64,000 bases of DNA from Streptomyces chrestomyceticus JCM 4735 (GCF_003865135.1 NZ_BHZC01000001.1:7502001-7566000), one strand, 5' to 3'. Shown: positions 27,648 to 36,620, counted from the stretch's first letter. Numbers and translations: made by a program. Notes: a model not told the origin generated them from the letters alone.

Positions 27648-29246
27648 ATGCTGACGAGCAGTACGGGTAACAAGAGCAAGCCGGGACGCACGGGCCGTGC
27701 CGCACGTCCGGGCGGTCCAGGGGAGATCAGTACCTTCAAGGGCCAGGAGCGGGCCCTGCGCGCCGGCCGCATCGGCACCGCGGGGCTGCTCCTGTCCGTA
27801 CTGGCCGCCAGCGCGCCCCTGATGGTGGTGGCCGGCGTCATGGTCACCACGTACCAGGTCATGGGCATCGTCGGGCAGCCGCTGCTGTTCGTCATCCTGG
27901 GCGTGGTGATGGCGCTGTTCAGCGTCGGCTACGCGGAGATGAGCCGGCATGTGCACAACGCCGGCGCCTTCTACGCGTACATCGCGCGCGGCCTCGGCGG
28001 CACGGCGGGCGCCGGCGCCTCCTTCGTCGCGCTCGCCGCGTACAGCGCCCTGCAGTTCGGCATCTACGGCATCTTCGGCTTCGAGGTGACCGGGCTGCTC
28101 GGCAGACACTTCGGCGTCACCGTCTCCTGGTGGGTGCCCGCGCTGCTCGGCGTCGCCCTGATCGGGGCGCTCGGCGCGCTGAAGATCGACCTGAACGCCA
28201 AGGTGCTGGGCGTGCTGCTCGCCGCCGAGGTCGTCCTGATCGCCGTCTTCGACATCGCCTTCGCCGCCGAACCGGGGCCGCAGGGCCTGTCGCTGCACGC
28301 CTTCGACCCGGCCACCCTCGGGGGCGCGGGCCTGGGCACCGCGCTGTGCTTCGCCGTCGCCGCGTTCGTCGGCTTCGAACAGGCCCCCGTCTACGCCGAG
28401 GAGACCAGCCGGCCGCAGACGGTCGTGGCGCGGGTGATGTTCCTCGCCGTCGGCTTCGTCGCGGTCTTCTTCGCGCTCAGCTCCTGGCTGATCGGCGTCG
28501 CCACCGGCCCGGACCACGTCGTCGCCACGGCGGGCGAGGAGGGCCCCGGCCTGATCTTCGCCCTCACCGGCCCGCGGCTCGGCGGCACGTTCACCGACCT
28601 CCTGCACCTCTTCTTCGTGACCGGCATCTTCGCCTCGATGCTCAGCTTCCACAACGTGGTGGCCCGCTACGCCTTCGCGATGGGCCGCGAGGGCCTGCTG
28701 CCCGCCGCGCTCGGCCGTACCGCCAGGTCCAGCGGCGCCCCGGCGCTCGGCTCGCTGCTCCAGTCCGTCATCTCGCTGCTCGTCGTGGGCGCCTTCGCGC
28801 TCACCGACCGCCACCCGGACGGCGACCCCACCACTCCCGTACTGAAGCTGTTCGCCTGGGGCGGCAACGTGGGCGCGCTCGGCGTGATCGTGCTGATGGC
28901 CACCGCGTCGGTCGCCGTCATCGCGTTCTTCGTACGGCGCGGAGCGGGCCGGGCGCAGGCCGGGCGGCTGCTGGCCGCCGGACTGGCCGCGCTGGCGCTG
29001 CTGACCGTACTGGTCTACGCCGCCAAGGACTTCGGCGTCCTGGTCAGCGCGGCGGCGGGGTCGGCACTGACCTGGGTGCTGCCCGGTGTCATCGGGCTGG
29101 CGGCGGTGGTCGGACTCGGGTACGGGCGGGTGCTGCGCGCCCGGCGCCCGCAGGTGCACGCCCGTATCGGTCTGGGCAACGAGGCGTTCCAACTGGAGAA
29201 GGCGGCGAGCACGCCGTCCCCGTCGTCCCCGCGTGAGGAGAGCTGA
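27648..29246 (+). CDS. APC-family permease (amino acid/amine uptake)
   Basis: The 532-residue membrane protein has about 12 segments after a 45-residue soluble leader. GLLLSVLAASAPLMVVAG in helix 1 and GFEQAPVYAEETSRPQ in the central part are typical of the APC superfamily, amino acid/polyamine branch. It ends 3 bp before the copper amine oxidase start, so the two are co-translated and the permease most likely imports the amine that the oxidase consumes. RBS-like GGAAAGGA precedes ATG 27648. Confidence 0.88.
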   Translation: MLTSSTGNKSKPGRTGRAARPGGPGEISTFKGQERALRAGRIGTAGLLLSVLAASAPLMVVAGVMVTTYQVMGIVGQPLLFVILGVVMALFSVGYAEMSRHVHNAGAFYAYIARGLGGTAGAGASFVALAAYSALQFGIYGIFGFEVTGLLGRHFGVTVSWWVPALLGVALIGALGALKIDLNAKVLGVLLAAEVVLIAVFDIAFAAEPGPQGLSLHAFDPATLGGAGLGTALCFAVAAFVGFEQAPVYAEETSRPQTVVARVMFLAVGFVAVFFALSSWLIGVATGPDHVVATAGEEGPGLIFALTGPRLGGTFTDLLHLFFVTGIFASMLSFHNVVARYAFAMGREGLLPAALGRTARSSGAPALGSLLQSVISLLVVGAFALTDRHPDGDPTTPVLKLFAWGGNVGALGVIVLMATASVAVIAFFVRRGAGRAQAGRLLAAGLAALALLTVLVYAAKDFGVLVSAAAGSALTWVLPGVIGLAAVVGLGYGRVLRARRPQVHARIGLGNEAFQLEKAASTPSPSSPREES

Positions 29247-29249
29247 CCG

Positions 29250-31211
29250 ATGGCACACGGCACGCCGGAACCGCAGCCGCCCGCTCCGGAACCGCACCCC
29301 CTCGACCCGCTCACCGCCGACGAGATCACCGCGGCCCGCGACGTGCTGCACGGCGCGGGCCTGGTGGCGGACACCACCCGGTTCCCGCTGGTCCTGCCGG
29401 ACGAGCCGGACCGGCACACCGTCGCCGCCCACCGCCCCGGCGACCCGGTCGTCCGCCGGGTGCGCGTGACCCTCCTGGACACCGCGACCGGCGCCGCCGC
29501 CGAGGCGGTGGTGGACGTCGGCGCCCGCGTCCTGCTCGCCCACCGCCCGCTGGACCCGGCGGTGGACGGCCAGCCGCCCGTGCTCTTCGAGGAGTACGAG
29601 CGCTGCGACGAGATCGTCAAGGCCGACCCGGGCTGGCGCAAGGCCATGGCGGAGCGCGGCCTCACCGACACCTCGCTCGCCGTCTGCGCGCCGCTGGCCG
29701 CCGGCAACTTCGGCCGGGCCGAGGAGACCGGGCGCCGGATGCTGCGCTCGCTGACGTTCCTGCGCTGCGAGACGGCCGACAATTCCTTCGCGCACCCCGT
29801 GGGCGGCCTGGTCGCCGACGTGGACCTGACCGAGCGCCGGGTCGTCCGGCTCATCGACACCGGAGCGGTGCCGGTGCCCGCCGCATGCGGCCGCTACGAG
29901 GCCGAGTTCAACGGCCCGGCGCGCACCGACCTGAAGGCCCTGGAGATCAGCCAGCCCGACGGTCCCTCCTTCACCTTGGACGGACACCGCCTGAGCTGGC
30001 AGAACTGGTCACTGCGGCTGGACTTCAACGCCCGCGAGGGCCTGGTCCTGCACGAGCTGTCCTACCGCGACGGCGACCGCGTACGGCCCGTACTGCACCG
30101 CGCCTCGCTCGCCGAGATGGCCGTCCCGTACGCCGACCCCGGCCCGGACCGCAACTGGATCTGCTACCTGGACGTCGGCGAGTACACCCTCGGCCGCAAC
30201 GCCAACGCGCTGCGGCTGGGCTGCGACTGCCTCGGCGAGATCCGGTACGTGGACGCCGTCCTCCCCGACGACCACGGGAGGCCGCGGACGCTGCCCAACG
30301 CCGTCTGCATCCACGAGGAGGACCACGGCCTCCTGTGGAAGCACACCAACATGTTCAGCGGCTTCTCCGCCGAGAGCCGCCGCTCCCGCCGCCTGGTCGT
30401 CTCGTACGTCGCCACGCTCGGCAACTACGACTACGGCTTCTACTGGTACCTGTACCAGGACGGCGGTATCGAGTTCGAGGTCAAGTCCACCGGCCTGGTG
30501 CAGACCTCGGCGGCCGAGCCGGGCACGGTCTCCCCGTACGCCACCGAGGTCGCCCCCGGCCTCCAGGCGCCGTACCACCAGCACCTGTTCTGCGCCCGGC
30601 TGGACCCGGCGGTGGACGGCCACACGAACACGGTGGAGGAGGTCGACATCGTCCGGATCCCCATGGGCCCCGACAATCCCAACGGCAACGCCTTCACCGT
30701 CCGCGCCACCCCCGTCACCGACTCCGGGGAAGCCGGACGGCTGGCCGACCCGGCCGTCGGCCGCCGCTGGCGGATCACCAACCCCACCGCCCGCAACCGG
30801 ACCGGACAGCCGGTCGCGTACACCCTGACCCCGCAGCCGTCCGGCCCGCCGCTCCTCGCGCAGCCCGGCTCCGCGGTCGCAGCGCGGGTCGCCTACGCCG
30901 CCAAGCACCTGTGGATCACCCGGAGCGCGGCCGGCCGCCGCTACCCGGACGGGGACTACCCCAACCAGCACCCCGGCGGCGCGGGCGTCCCCGAGTGGTC
31001 ACGTCCCGGCGAGTCCCTGGAGAACACCGCCCTCACGCTCTGGCACTGCTTCGGGCCGACGCACCTGCCGCGCCTGGAGGACTGGCCGGTCATGCCGGTC
31101 GACCGCTGCGGCTTCACGCTCCGGCCGACCGGGTTCTTCGACCGGAACCCGACCCTGGACCTGCCCCGGGAGAGCGGTGCGGGCGGGCACTGCCACGCTG
31201 AGGGGAGGTGA
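29250..31211 (+). CDS. Copper amine oxidase (primary-amine oxidase)
   Basis: The 653-residue enzyme has all catalytic residues: base Asp308 in YLDVGEYTLG, the TPQ-precursor Tyr393 in GNYDYGF, copper ligands H443 and H445 in YHQHLF and H605 in GPTHLPRLEDWP. It oxidises a primary amine to aldehyde, ammonia and hydrogen peroxide. No signal peptide is visible, so it is cytoplasmic. The start follows the permease stop by 3 bp with GAGGAG nine bases upstream. The pair forms a self-contained amine uptake and deamination unit. Confidence 0.94.
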   Translation: MAHGTPEPQPPAPEPHPLDPLTADEITAARDVLHGAGLVADTTRFPLVLPDEPDRHTVAAHRPGDPVVRRVRVTLLDTATGAAAEAVVDVGARVLLAHRPLDPAVDGQPPVLFEEYERCDEIVKADPGWRKAMAERGLTDTSLAVCAPLAAGNFGRAEETGRRMLRSLTFLRCETADNSFAHPVGGLVADVDLTERRVVRLIDTGAVPVPAACGRYEAEFNGPARTDLKALEISQPDGPSFTLDGHRLSWQNWSLRLDFNAREGLVLHELSYRDGDRVRPVLHRASLAEMAVPYADPGPDRNWICYLDVGEYTLGRNANALRLGCDCLGEIRYVDAVLPDDHGRPRTLPNAVCIHEEDHGLLWKHTNMFSGFSAESRRSRRLVVSYVATLGNYDYGFYWYLYQDGGIEFEVKSTGLVQTSAAEPGTVSPYATEVAPGLQAPYHQHLFCARLDPAVDGHTNTVEEVDIVRIPMGPDNPNGNAFTVRATPVTDSGEAGRLADPAVGRRWRITNPTARNRTGQPVAYTLTPQPSGPPLLAQPGSAVAARVAYAAKHLWITRSAAGRRYPDGDYPNQHPGGAGVPEWSRPGESLENTALTLWHCFGPTHLPRLEDWPVMPVDRCGFTLRPTGFFDRNPTLDLPRESGAGGHCHAEGR

Positions 31212-31216
31212 GGGGG

Positions 31217-31308
31217 CCGTCAGGTTTGTGAGGCGGACGGGTGACGGCCCGTCAGGTGGGTGAGGCGGGCCGGTCAGGGGTGAGGCGGGCCGGTGCCGGG
31301 CCGTCAGG
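31217..31308 (+). repeat. Imperfect tandem repeat, period about 32 bp
   Basis: CCGTCAGGTTTGTGAGGCGG at 31217 recurs as CCGTCAGGTGGGTGAGGCGG at 31249, then as partial copies at about 31278 and 31300. It lies between the amine oxidase stop and the stop of the broken phosphotransferase gene, overlapping its last bases. It may be a slippage-prone 3' region. Confidence 0.6.
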
Positions 31309-32199
31309 CTTCCGCCGGTCCGTCGAGCGGCGTCGGCTCCCACGCGCGCCGCAACTGCGCGCGCAGCAACGGCAGCGGACTGTCGTCGATGCCGCGCAGC
31401 CGGTCGGAGAGGAGCGTCAGCGTGTCGCAGCGGGCCAGTTGCAGCGCCCGGGCGCACCCGCCGCGGTCGAACCCGGCGGCCTCCGCGATCCGTACGGCGG
31501 CCACCGCGCCGACCGAGATCGCGAGGCCCGCGACATCCTCGGCGGGGTCGCCGGTCACCGCGTCCGTCCAGTCCAGCACGCCGCTGATCCGGCCGTCCTC
31601 GGCGACGAGCAGATGCTCTCCCTTGAGGTCGTTGTGCACCAGCGTGCCGGGTGCGGTGGCGCTCTCCGCCCCGGCACGTGCAGCCTCGGCAGCAGGTCCG
31701 ACGCGAACTCGCCGCGCGCGGCGACGGACTCCGCCGCCGCCGTGGCGCGGCGCAGCAGCCCCGGCATGTTGCGCGGCGCCTCCGGCGGCACGCCCAGCGC
31801 CTCGGCGGACGCCACCGGCACCTCGGCGAGCAGGACGAGCAGCCGCGCCAGCTCGGCCTCGCCCGCCGCCGTCACCGCACGCAGTTCGGCGGAGACCCCG
31901 CCCAGCCGGGTGTCCAGGGTGAAGGCGCGCCCGCGCGCCCACTCACCGTTCGCCACGCTGACCGGCACCGGCACCCCGACCCGGTCCCCGATCAGCTCGC
32001 GCAGCGCGACCTCCCGGCGCAGCCGCTCCGAGCCGCCCCGGTCCAGCGCGCACCGGGCCACGTGATCCGGTCCCACCCACCAGGACGCGTGGTCGCCGCC
32101 CTCGCCGATGGGCCGGACATCGGCCGCGGTCACGCCGGGAACGGTGTCCTGGGCCAGCCGGGCCACCTCGGCCGCCTCCGGCCAACGTTCATCCGTCAT
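31304..32199 (-). pseudogene. Aminoglycoside phosphotransferase-like kinase, interrupted by a frameshift
   Basis: The N-terminal lobe (from ATG 32199; IGEGGDHASWWVG is the glycine-rich loop) and the C-terminal lobe (LVHNDLKGEHLLV catalytic loop; VLDWTDAVTGDPAEDVA metal loop) are in different frames, joined near 31665-31685. One extra C in the CTGCACG stretch would restore a protein of about 299 residues. It belongs to the APH fold, with unknown substrate; resistance should not be assumed. Either an assembly slip or a recent inactivation explains the break. Confidence 0.8.
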
Positions 32200-32278
32200 G
32201 ATCGCCATCATGCCGCAGAGGGCCGCCGGGGGAGGGACAACCGGCCGTCGGTCCTGAAGCCCCGCGGGCCACCGTCCC

Positions 32279-32680
32279 TCAGTCCTCCAGCGCTTCCCGC
32301 ACCCGGCGCGACACGGTGAACGTGTACAGGTCCAGCACCCCCGGCGGCTCCGCGACGCCAGGGCCGCCGGCCTTGATCCAGTCGGCGACGTCGTCCAGCG
32401 CCCCGTCGTCGTTGACCAGCCCCAGCCACACCGGGCGCCCGCCCGCCGCCCGGCCCGCGCGGGACGGCTGGACCACCACGACGTTGGCCTGGTCGCAGAC
32501 GTCCAGGCAGTCCGAGGCGCGGACCTCGGCCGCACCCGCCAGCGCGGCCCGCAGCCGGGGTATCTGCGCCGCGTGGTCCACGCCCGGGACCTTGCGCGGA
32601 TCACCGCAGCAGCAGCCGCGGCAGACGGTGACGCGGCAAGGGGTTTCGGCGGGCGCGCGGCCGGAACGCTTATTGATCAT
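32279..32680 (-). CDS. Thioredoxin-like (2Fe-2S) ferredoxin domain protein
   Basis: The 133-residue protein contains TVCRGCCCGDPRK and, 37 residues later, DCLDVCDQANVVVV, the cysteine pattern of thioredoxin-fold [2Fe-2S] ferredoxins. The C-terminal part (VWLGLVNDDGALDDVADWI) matches the usual tail of this actinobacterial family. ATG 32680 has GGGGCGA upstream. Its start is only 34 bp from the divergent P450 start, so promoters overlap the coding region of at least one of them. A redox role with the P450 is possible but not shown. Confidence 0.78.
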   Translation of the reverse strand: MINKRSGRAPAETPCRVTVCRGCCCGDPRKVPGVDHAAQIPRLRAALAGAAEVRASDCLDVCDQANVVVVQPSRAGRAAGGRPVWLGLVNDDGALDDVADWIKAGGPGVAEPPGVLDLYTFTVSRRVREALED

Positions 32681-32714
32681 TCGCCCCATGCTACGCGGGG
32701 TAGGTATCGCCCCC

Positions 32715-34094
32715 ATGACCTCCACGACGCATACCGCCCGGACCGTACCGGGACCCAAGGGAGTCCCGTTCCTGGGCTCGATGTTCGACCTGCGGCGCTC
32801 CACCCTGGACACCTTCACCCGCGCCCGGCGCGAACACGGCGACATCGTCCGCTTCGTGGCCGGACCGCCCGGCCTGCGCAGCGTCTTCCACGCGGTCTTC
32901 TCGCCCGAGGGCAGCCAGCAGGTCCTGGCGTCCGAGGCGGCGAACTTCCGCAAGGACCACCCGTTCTACGAAGAGGTCCGGCAGTCCTTCGGCAACGGCC
33001 TGCTGACCAGCCAGGACGCCGATTACCTGCGCCAACGCCGGATCGTGCAGCCGCTGTTCACCAAGCGCCGGGTGGACGGGTACGCGGCGGCCGTGGCGTC
33101 CGAGGCGCAGGCCGTCGCCGACCGCTGGCGCACCCCGCCCGACGGCACCGTCGACCTGGTGGGCGAGATGAACCGGCTCGCGCTGCGCACCGTCTCCCGC
33201 ATCCTGTTCGGTACGGACGTGGAGGCCGCGGTCGCCACCGTGCACCGCTGCTTCCCCGTGATCAACAAGTACGTGGTGCGGCGCGGCTTCTCGCCCCGCA
33301 GCCTGCCCCGCCGCTGGCCCACCCCCGCCAACCGGAAGGCCGCCGCCGCGACGGCCGAGCTGAACGCCGTCTGCGACGGCATCGCCGCCGGACGGCGGGC
33401 CGCCGGGGCGCCCGACGGCGGCGAGGGCGCGGACCTCCTCTCGCTCCTCACCCGCGCGGGCACCGAGGAGGACGGCGGCCTGGACGCCACCGAGATCCGC
33501 GAACAGGTGCTGGTCTTCCTGCTGGCCGGGCACGAGACGACCGCGACCTCGCTGGCCTTCACCCTCCACCTGCTCGCCCGGCACCCCGGGGAACAGGCGC
33601 GGGTACGGGAGGAGATCGACGCCGTACTGGCGGGGCGCGACCCGGAGGCCGCCGACCTGGACCGGCTGCCGAAGCTGACCATGGCCCTCAAGGAGGCGAT
33701 GCGGCTGTACCCGGCGGCGCCGGTGGTCAGCCGGCGCGGCGTCGCGGCCACCGAGATCGGCGGGTACCGCATACCGGACGGCGCCGACGTGATCGTCTCG
33801 CCCTGGGTGACCCACCGGCACCCGGACCTGTGGGAGGACCCGGAACGCTTCGATCCGCTGCGGTTCACACCGGAGCGCGAGGCGGCGCGCCACCGCTACG
33901 CGTGGTTCCCCTTCGGCGGCGGCCCGCGGGCCTGCATCGGACAGCACTTCTCGATGCTGGAGTCCGTGCTGGCGGCGGCGGTCCTGCTGCGGTCGTACGA
34001 GCTGACGGCGGTGGACCGGGACGTACCGCTCACCGCGGGGATCACCTTGCAGGCGGCCGGACCGGCGCGGGTGCGGCTGCGCGCGGTGGGGTGA
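32715..34094 (+). CDS. Cytochrome P450
   Basis: The 459-residue protein has the I-helix motif AGHETTATS, the ExxR motif in KEAMRLYPAAPVVSRR, the PERF-like WEDPERFDPLRF and the heme loop FPFGGGPRACIGQHF with Cys407 as the heme ligand. The N-terminal PGPKGVPFLGSMFDLRR is like the fatty-acid/terpene-hydroxylating bacterial P450s. It needs an outside ferredoxin and reductase. ATG 32715 is used; ATG 32688 in frame would nearly abut the divergent gene. Substrate unknown. Confidence 0.92.
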   Translation: MTSTTHTARTVPGPKGVPFLGSMFDLRRSTLDTFTRARREHGDIVRFVAGPPGLRSVFHAVFSPEGSQQVLASEAANFRKDHPFYEEVRQSFGNGLLTSQDADYLRQRRIVQPLFTKRRVDGYAAAVASEAQAVADRWRTPPDGTVDLVGEMNRLALRTVSRILFGTDVEAAVATVHRCFPVINKYVVRRGFSPRSLPRRWPTPANRKAAAATAELNAVCDGIAAGRRAAGAPDGGEGADLLSLLTRAGTEEDGGLDATEIREQVLVFLLAGHETTATSLAFTLHLLARHPGEQARVREEIDAVLAGRDPEAADLDRLPKLTMALKEAMRLYPAAPVVSRRGVAATEIGGYRIPDGADVIVSPWVTHRHPDLWEDPERFDPLRFTPEREAARHRYAWFPFGGGPRACIGQHFSMLESVLAAAVLLRSYELTAVDRDVPLTAGITLQAAGPARVRLRAVG

Positions 34095-34230
34095 CGTACG
34101 TACGGGCCGGGGCGGTCGTGGGCCGGGCACGGGCGGCGGTGTGAGCGCGCCGCGCCGCCGGGCGCGACGAAAAATGCGTTGAAGGTCCGGCGGCGCGCCT
34201 CGTACCGTTCTTCCCGTTCCCATCGCCGCC

Positions 34231-34320
34231 GACAGGAGTAGGCCGTTGCTCGTCTGAGGTCCTGAGACACCGCGCCCACGGCGCGAGGTGCGACAGCGCG
34301 CGAAGAGCGCGCCCAGCACC
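34231..34320 (+). promoter_or_regulatory. Attenuator-like leader of the ABC-F gene with a 3-codon uORF
   Basis: AGGAG (34234-34238) is seven bases before TTG CTC GTC TGA (34246-34257), a perfect start signal for an fMet-Leu-Val peptide. The uORF end lies inside a hairpin (34252-34268, GTCTGAGG/CCTGAGAC with one mismatch). A second hairpin (34268-34290) and a third (GGTGC-GCGCGC arms, 34287-34320) overlap and cannot form together. A ribosome stalled on the uORF would change which hairpin forms. The ABC-F ATG is about 160 bases downstream. The regulatory role is inferred; the structure is read by eye. The rest of 34095-34478 shows nothing else. Confidence 0.6.
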
Positions 34321-34478
34321 CGCCGTGCGCCCCTGTCCGCGACCTCGGCGATCCGTACCACCGGCCCGCCCTCTCCGCCCCGGCCCACCGCTCGGTGCCG
34401 CCGCCCGGCTCTCGTGGACCTTCCCGTGGTGTCTCCCGCGCCGTCCCCGTACCTTCGCCGCGCCCCGAGGAGACCTGT

Positions 34479-36101
34479 ATGACCACCTCTTCCGCCACTC
34501 CGGCCACCGCCGCCGTCGTCTGCTCCGGCCTCGGCTTCGCCTGGCCCGACGGCACCCCCGTCCTGGAGGACTTCGACCTGACCGTCGGCCCCGGACGCAC
34601 CGGCCTGATCGGCCTGAACGGGTCCGGCAAGTCCACCCTGCTGGAACTCCTCGCCGGCCGCCTCCAGCCGTCCGAAGGCTCCGTGAAGGTGGCCGGCGAG
34701 GTCGGCTACCTGCCGCAGGACGCCGCCCTGGACACCGGGTTGCGGGTGGACGCGGCCCTCGGCATCGCCCGGACCCGCGCCGCCCTGCACGCCATCGAGA
34801 ACGGAGACGCCGACGAGGCCCACTTCACCGCCGTGGGCGACGACTGGGACGTCGAGGAGCGCGCCCGCGCGACCCTCGACCAGCTCGGCCTGCACTCCAT
34901 CGACCTCGACCGCACCATCGGCGAGGTGTCCGGCGGCGAGTCGGTCCTGCTGCGGCTGGCCGCGCTGCTGCTGCGCCGCCCCGACGTGCTGCTGCTGGAC
35001 GAGCCGACCAACAACCTCGACCTGGCCGCCCGCCGCAGGCTGTACGCGGCGGTGGCGGGCTGGCCCGGCGTCATGATCGTGGTCAGCCACGACCGGGAAC
35101 TGCTCGGCCTCGTGGACCGGATCGCCGATCTGCGCGGCGGCGAGGTCCACTGGTACGGCGGCAACTTCGACGCCTACGAACACGCCCTCGCCGTCGAGCA
35201 GGAGGCGGCCGAGCGGATGCTCCGGGTCGCCGAGGCCGACGTGGCCCGCCAGCAGCGCGAACTGGCCGACGCACACGTCAAACTGGCCCGCCGGGCCCGG
35301 TACGCCAACAAGATGTACGCCCAGAAGCGCGAGCCGAAGATCATCATGAACCAGCGCAGGGCCGCGGCCCAGGTCTCGGCCGGCAAGCACCGCATCATGC
35401 ACACCGGGAAACTCAGGGAGGCCAGGGAGAAACGGGACGAGGCCGCCGACGCGGTGCGGGACGACGACATGATCCGCGTCGACCTGCCGCACACCGAAGT
35501 GCCGCCGGGCCGCGGCGTACTGACCCTGCGCGGCCTGCGCGTCCGTTACGGCGCGTCCGCCGACATCGAGCTGCGCGGACCGGAACGGGTCGCCCTCACC
35601 GGCCGCAACGGCTCCGGCAAGACCACCCTGCTGCGGACCCTGGCGGGCGAGATCCCGCCGGAGGAGGGCGAGGCGGAGATCCACGTGCCGCACCGCTTCC
35701 TGCCGCAGCGGCTGGACATCCTCGACGACGGGCTGACCGTCGCCGAGAACGTCGCCCGGTTCGCCCCGGACGCCACCGTCAACCGGATACGGGCCCGCCT
35801 GGCGCGCTTCCTGTTCAAGGGGGCCCGTGCCGACCAGCAGGCCGGCACGCTCTCCGGCGGCGAACGCTTCCGGGCGGCCCTCGCGGCCCTGATGCTGGCC
35901 GAGCCGGCGCCCCAGCTCCTGATGCTCGACGAGCCGACGAACAACCTGGACATGGCGTCCGTACGCCGGCTCGTCACGGCGCTGGAGTCGTACCGGGGCG
36001 CCCTGCTCGTGGTCAGCCACGACGTGGCGTTCCTCCGCGAGATCGGCGTCACCCGCTGGCTCGCCTTGGACGGCGAACTGAAGGACACCGCGCCGATGTG
36101 A
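34479..36101 (+). CDS. ABC-F family ATPase, candidate antibiotic-resistance ribosome protector
   Basis: The 540-residue protein has two ABC cassettes and no membrane helices. Walker A motifs are GLNGSGKST and GRNGSGKTT, signature motifs VSGGES and LSGGER, and Walker B LLLDEPTNNLD and LMLDEPTNNLD. The inter-domain linker (about 225-345) is charged and helical (KMYAQKREPKIIM), as needed to reach into the ribosome. ABC-F proteins of this type eject antibiotics from, or tune, the 70S ribosome. GAGGAG lies seven bases before ATG 34479. A structured leader with a short uORF precedes it and suggests drug-induced expression. Confidence 0.9.
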   Translation: MTTSSATPATAAVVCSGLGFAWPDGTPVLEDFDLTVGPGRTGLIGLNGSGKSTLLELLAGRLQPSEGSVKVAGEVGYLPQDAALDTGLRVDAALGIARTRAALHAIENGDADEAHFTAVGDDWDVEERARATLDQLGLHSIDLDRTIGEVSGGESVLLRLAALLLRRPDVLLLDEPTNNLDLAARRRLYAAVAGWPGVMIVVSHDRELLGLVDRIADLRGGEVHWYGGNFDAYEHALAVEQEAAERMLRVAEADVARQQRELADAHVKLARRARYANKMYAQKREPKIIMNQRRAAAQVSAGKHRIMHTGKLREAREKRDEAADAVRDDDMIRVDLPHTEVPPGRGVLTLRGLRVRYGASADIELRGPERVALTGRNGSGKTTLLRTLAGEIPPEEGEAEIHVPHRFLPQRLDILDDGLTVAENVARFAPDATVNRIRARLARFLFKGARADQQAGTLSGGERFRAALAALMLAEPAPQLLMLDEPTNNLDMASVRRLVTALESYRGALLVVSHDVAFLREIGVTRWLALDGELKDTAPM

Positions 36102-36111
36102 CCCCTACGGA

Positions 36112-36139
36112 CGGCGCGCGGCAGCACCGCCGCGCGCCG
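36112..36139. terminator. Bidirectional terminator hairpin
   Basis: A perfect 11-bp stem, CGGCGCGCGGC/GCCGCGCGCCG, with a 6-base loop lies between the converging stops of the ABC-F gene (36101) and the NUDIX gene (36145). It could stop transcription from both sides. Confidence 0.75.
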
Positions 36140-36144
36140 CTCCC

Positions 36145-36582
36145 TCACCCGCGGCCCCTCACCGCCGCCGGGAGGAGCGCCAGGGTGGCCGCGCACTGCG
36201 AGTGCAACGGCGAGGGCAGGGCGTCGGGCGCGAACCAGCCCAGCGCGTCGAACTTGTGCGGCTCGCCGATCCGCACCCGGTCCGGACGGATTCGGACGGC
36301 GAACACCACGGCGACCCAGTGCGTCACCACCGGCTCGCCGCGCAGGACGTTCCGTACGTCCATACGCGCGATCTCCAGCGGTGTCGCGCGGTACTCCTCG
36401 TACACCTCACGCGTCACAGCCGCCTCGAACGTCTCGCCGAACTCCAGCGCTCCCGCGCCGCAGTCCCACGTCCCCGGCTCGTCCCGGGCCCCCGCGCTCC
36501 GCCGCGCGAGCAGCACCCGGCCCCGGCCGTCGTGGCACACGAACACGCACGAGACGCGCGGCGTACCGGTCCTCTCCGCCAC
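36145..36582 (-). CDS. NUDIX hydrolase
   Basis: The 145-residue protein has the NUDIX box GALEFGETFEAAVTREVYEEY, where the last Gly is replaced by Arg. VSCVFVCHDGRGRVLLARR and FDALGWFAPDALP are the usual flanking strands. Such enzymes hydrolyse nucleotide derivatives; substrate unknown. GTG 36582 is preferred because GGGAG is placed correctly upstream; the open frame runs on to 36615 through GC-rich sequence. It is followed upstream by a HAD phosphatase gene, which may be in the same operon. Confidence 0.82.
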   Translation of the reverse strand: MAERTGTPRVSCVFVCHDGRGRVLLARRSAGARDEPGTWDCGAGALEFGETFEAAVTREVYEEYRATPLEIARMDVRNVLRGEPVVTHWVAVVFAVRIRPDRVRIGEPHKFDALGWFAPDALPSPLHSQCAATLALLPAAVRGRG

Positions 36583-36620
36583 CGCGGTACTCCCTTCCCC
36601 GGCTCTCCCCGGCACGCCGC

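Noticed and set aside
26085..29987. A 1300-codon open frame on the minus strand
   Set aside because: It lies opposite the well-supported FAD dehydrogenase, TPR-like and permease genes. Its peptide is Gly/Arg/Gln-rich without motifs, which is what antisense frames in GC-rich DNA look like.
31304..32199. An aminoglycoside resistance gene
   Set aside because: The fold matches, but the catalytic loops are those of broad kinase families, the gene is frameshifted, and no resistance context exists.
32691..36020. A 1109-codon open frame on the minus strand
   Set aside because: It is antisense to the P450 and ABC-F genes and shows no recognisable domain.
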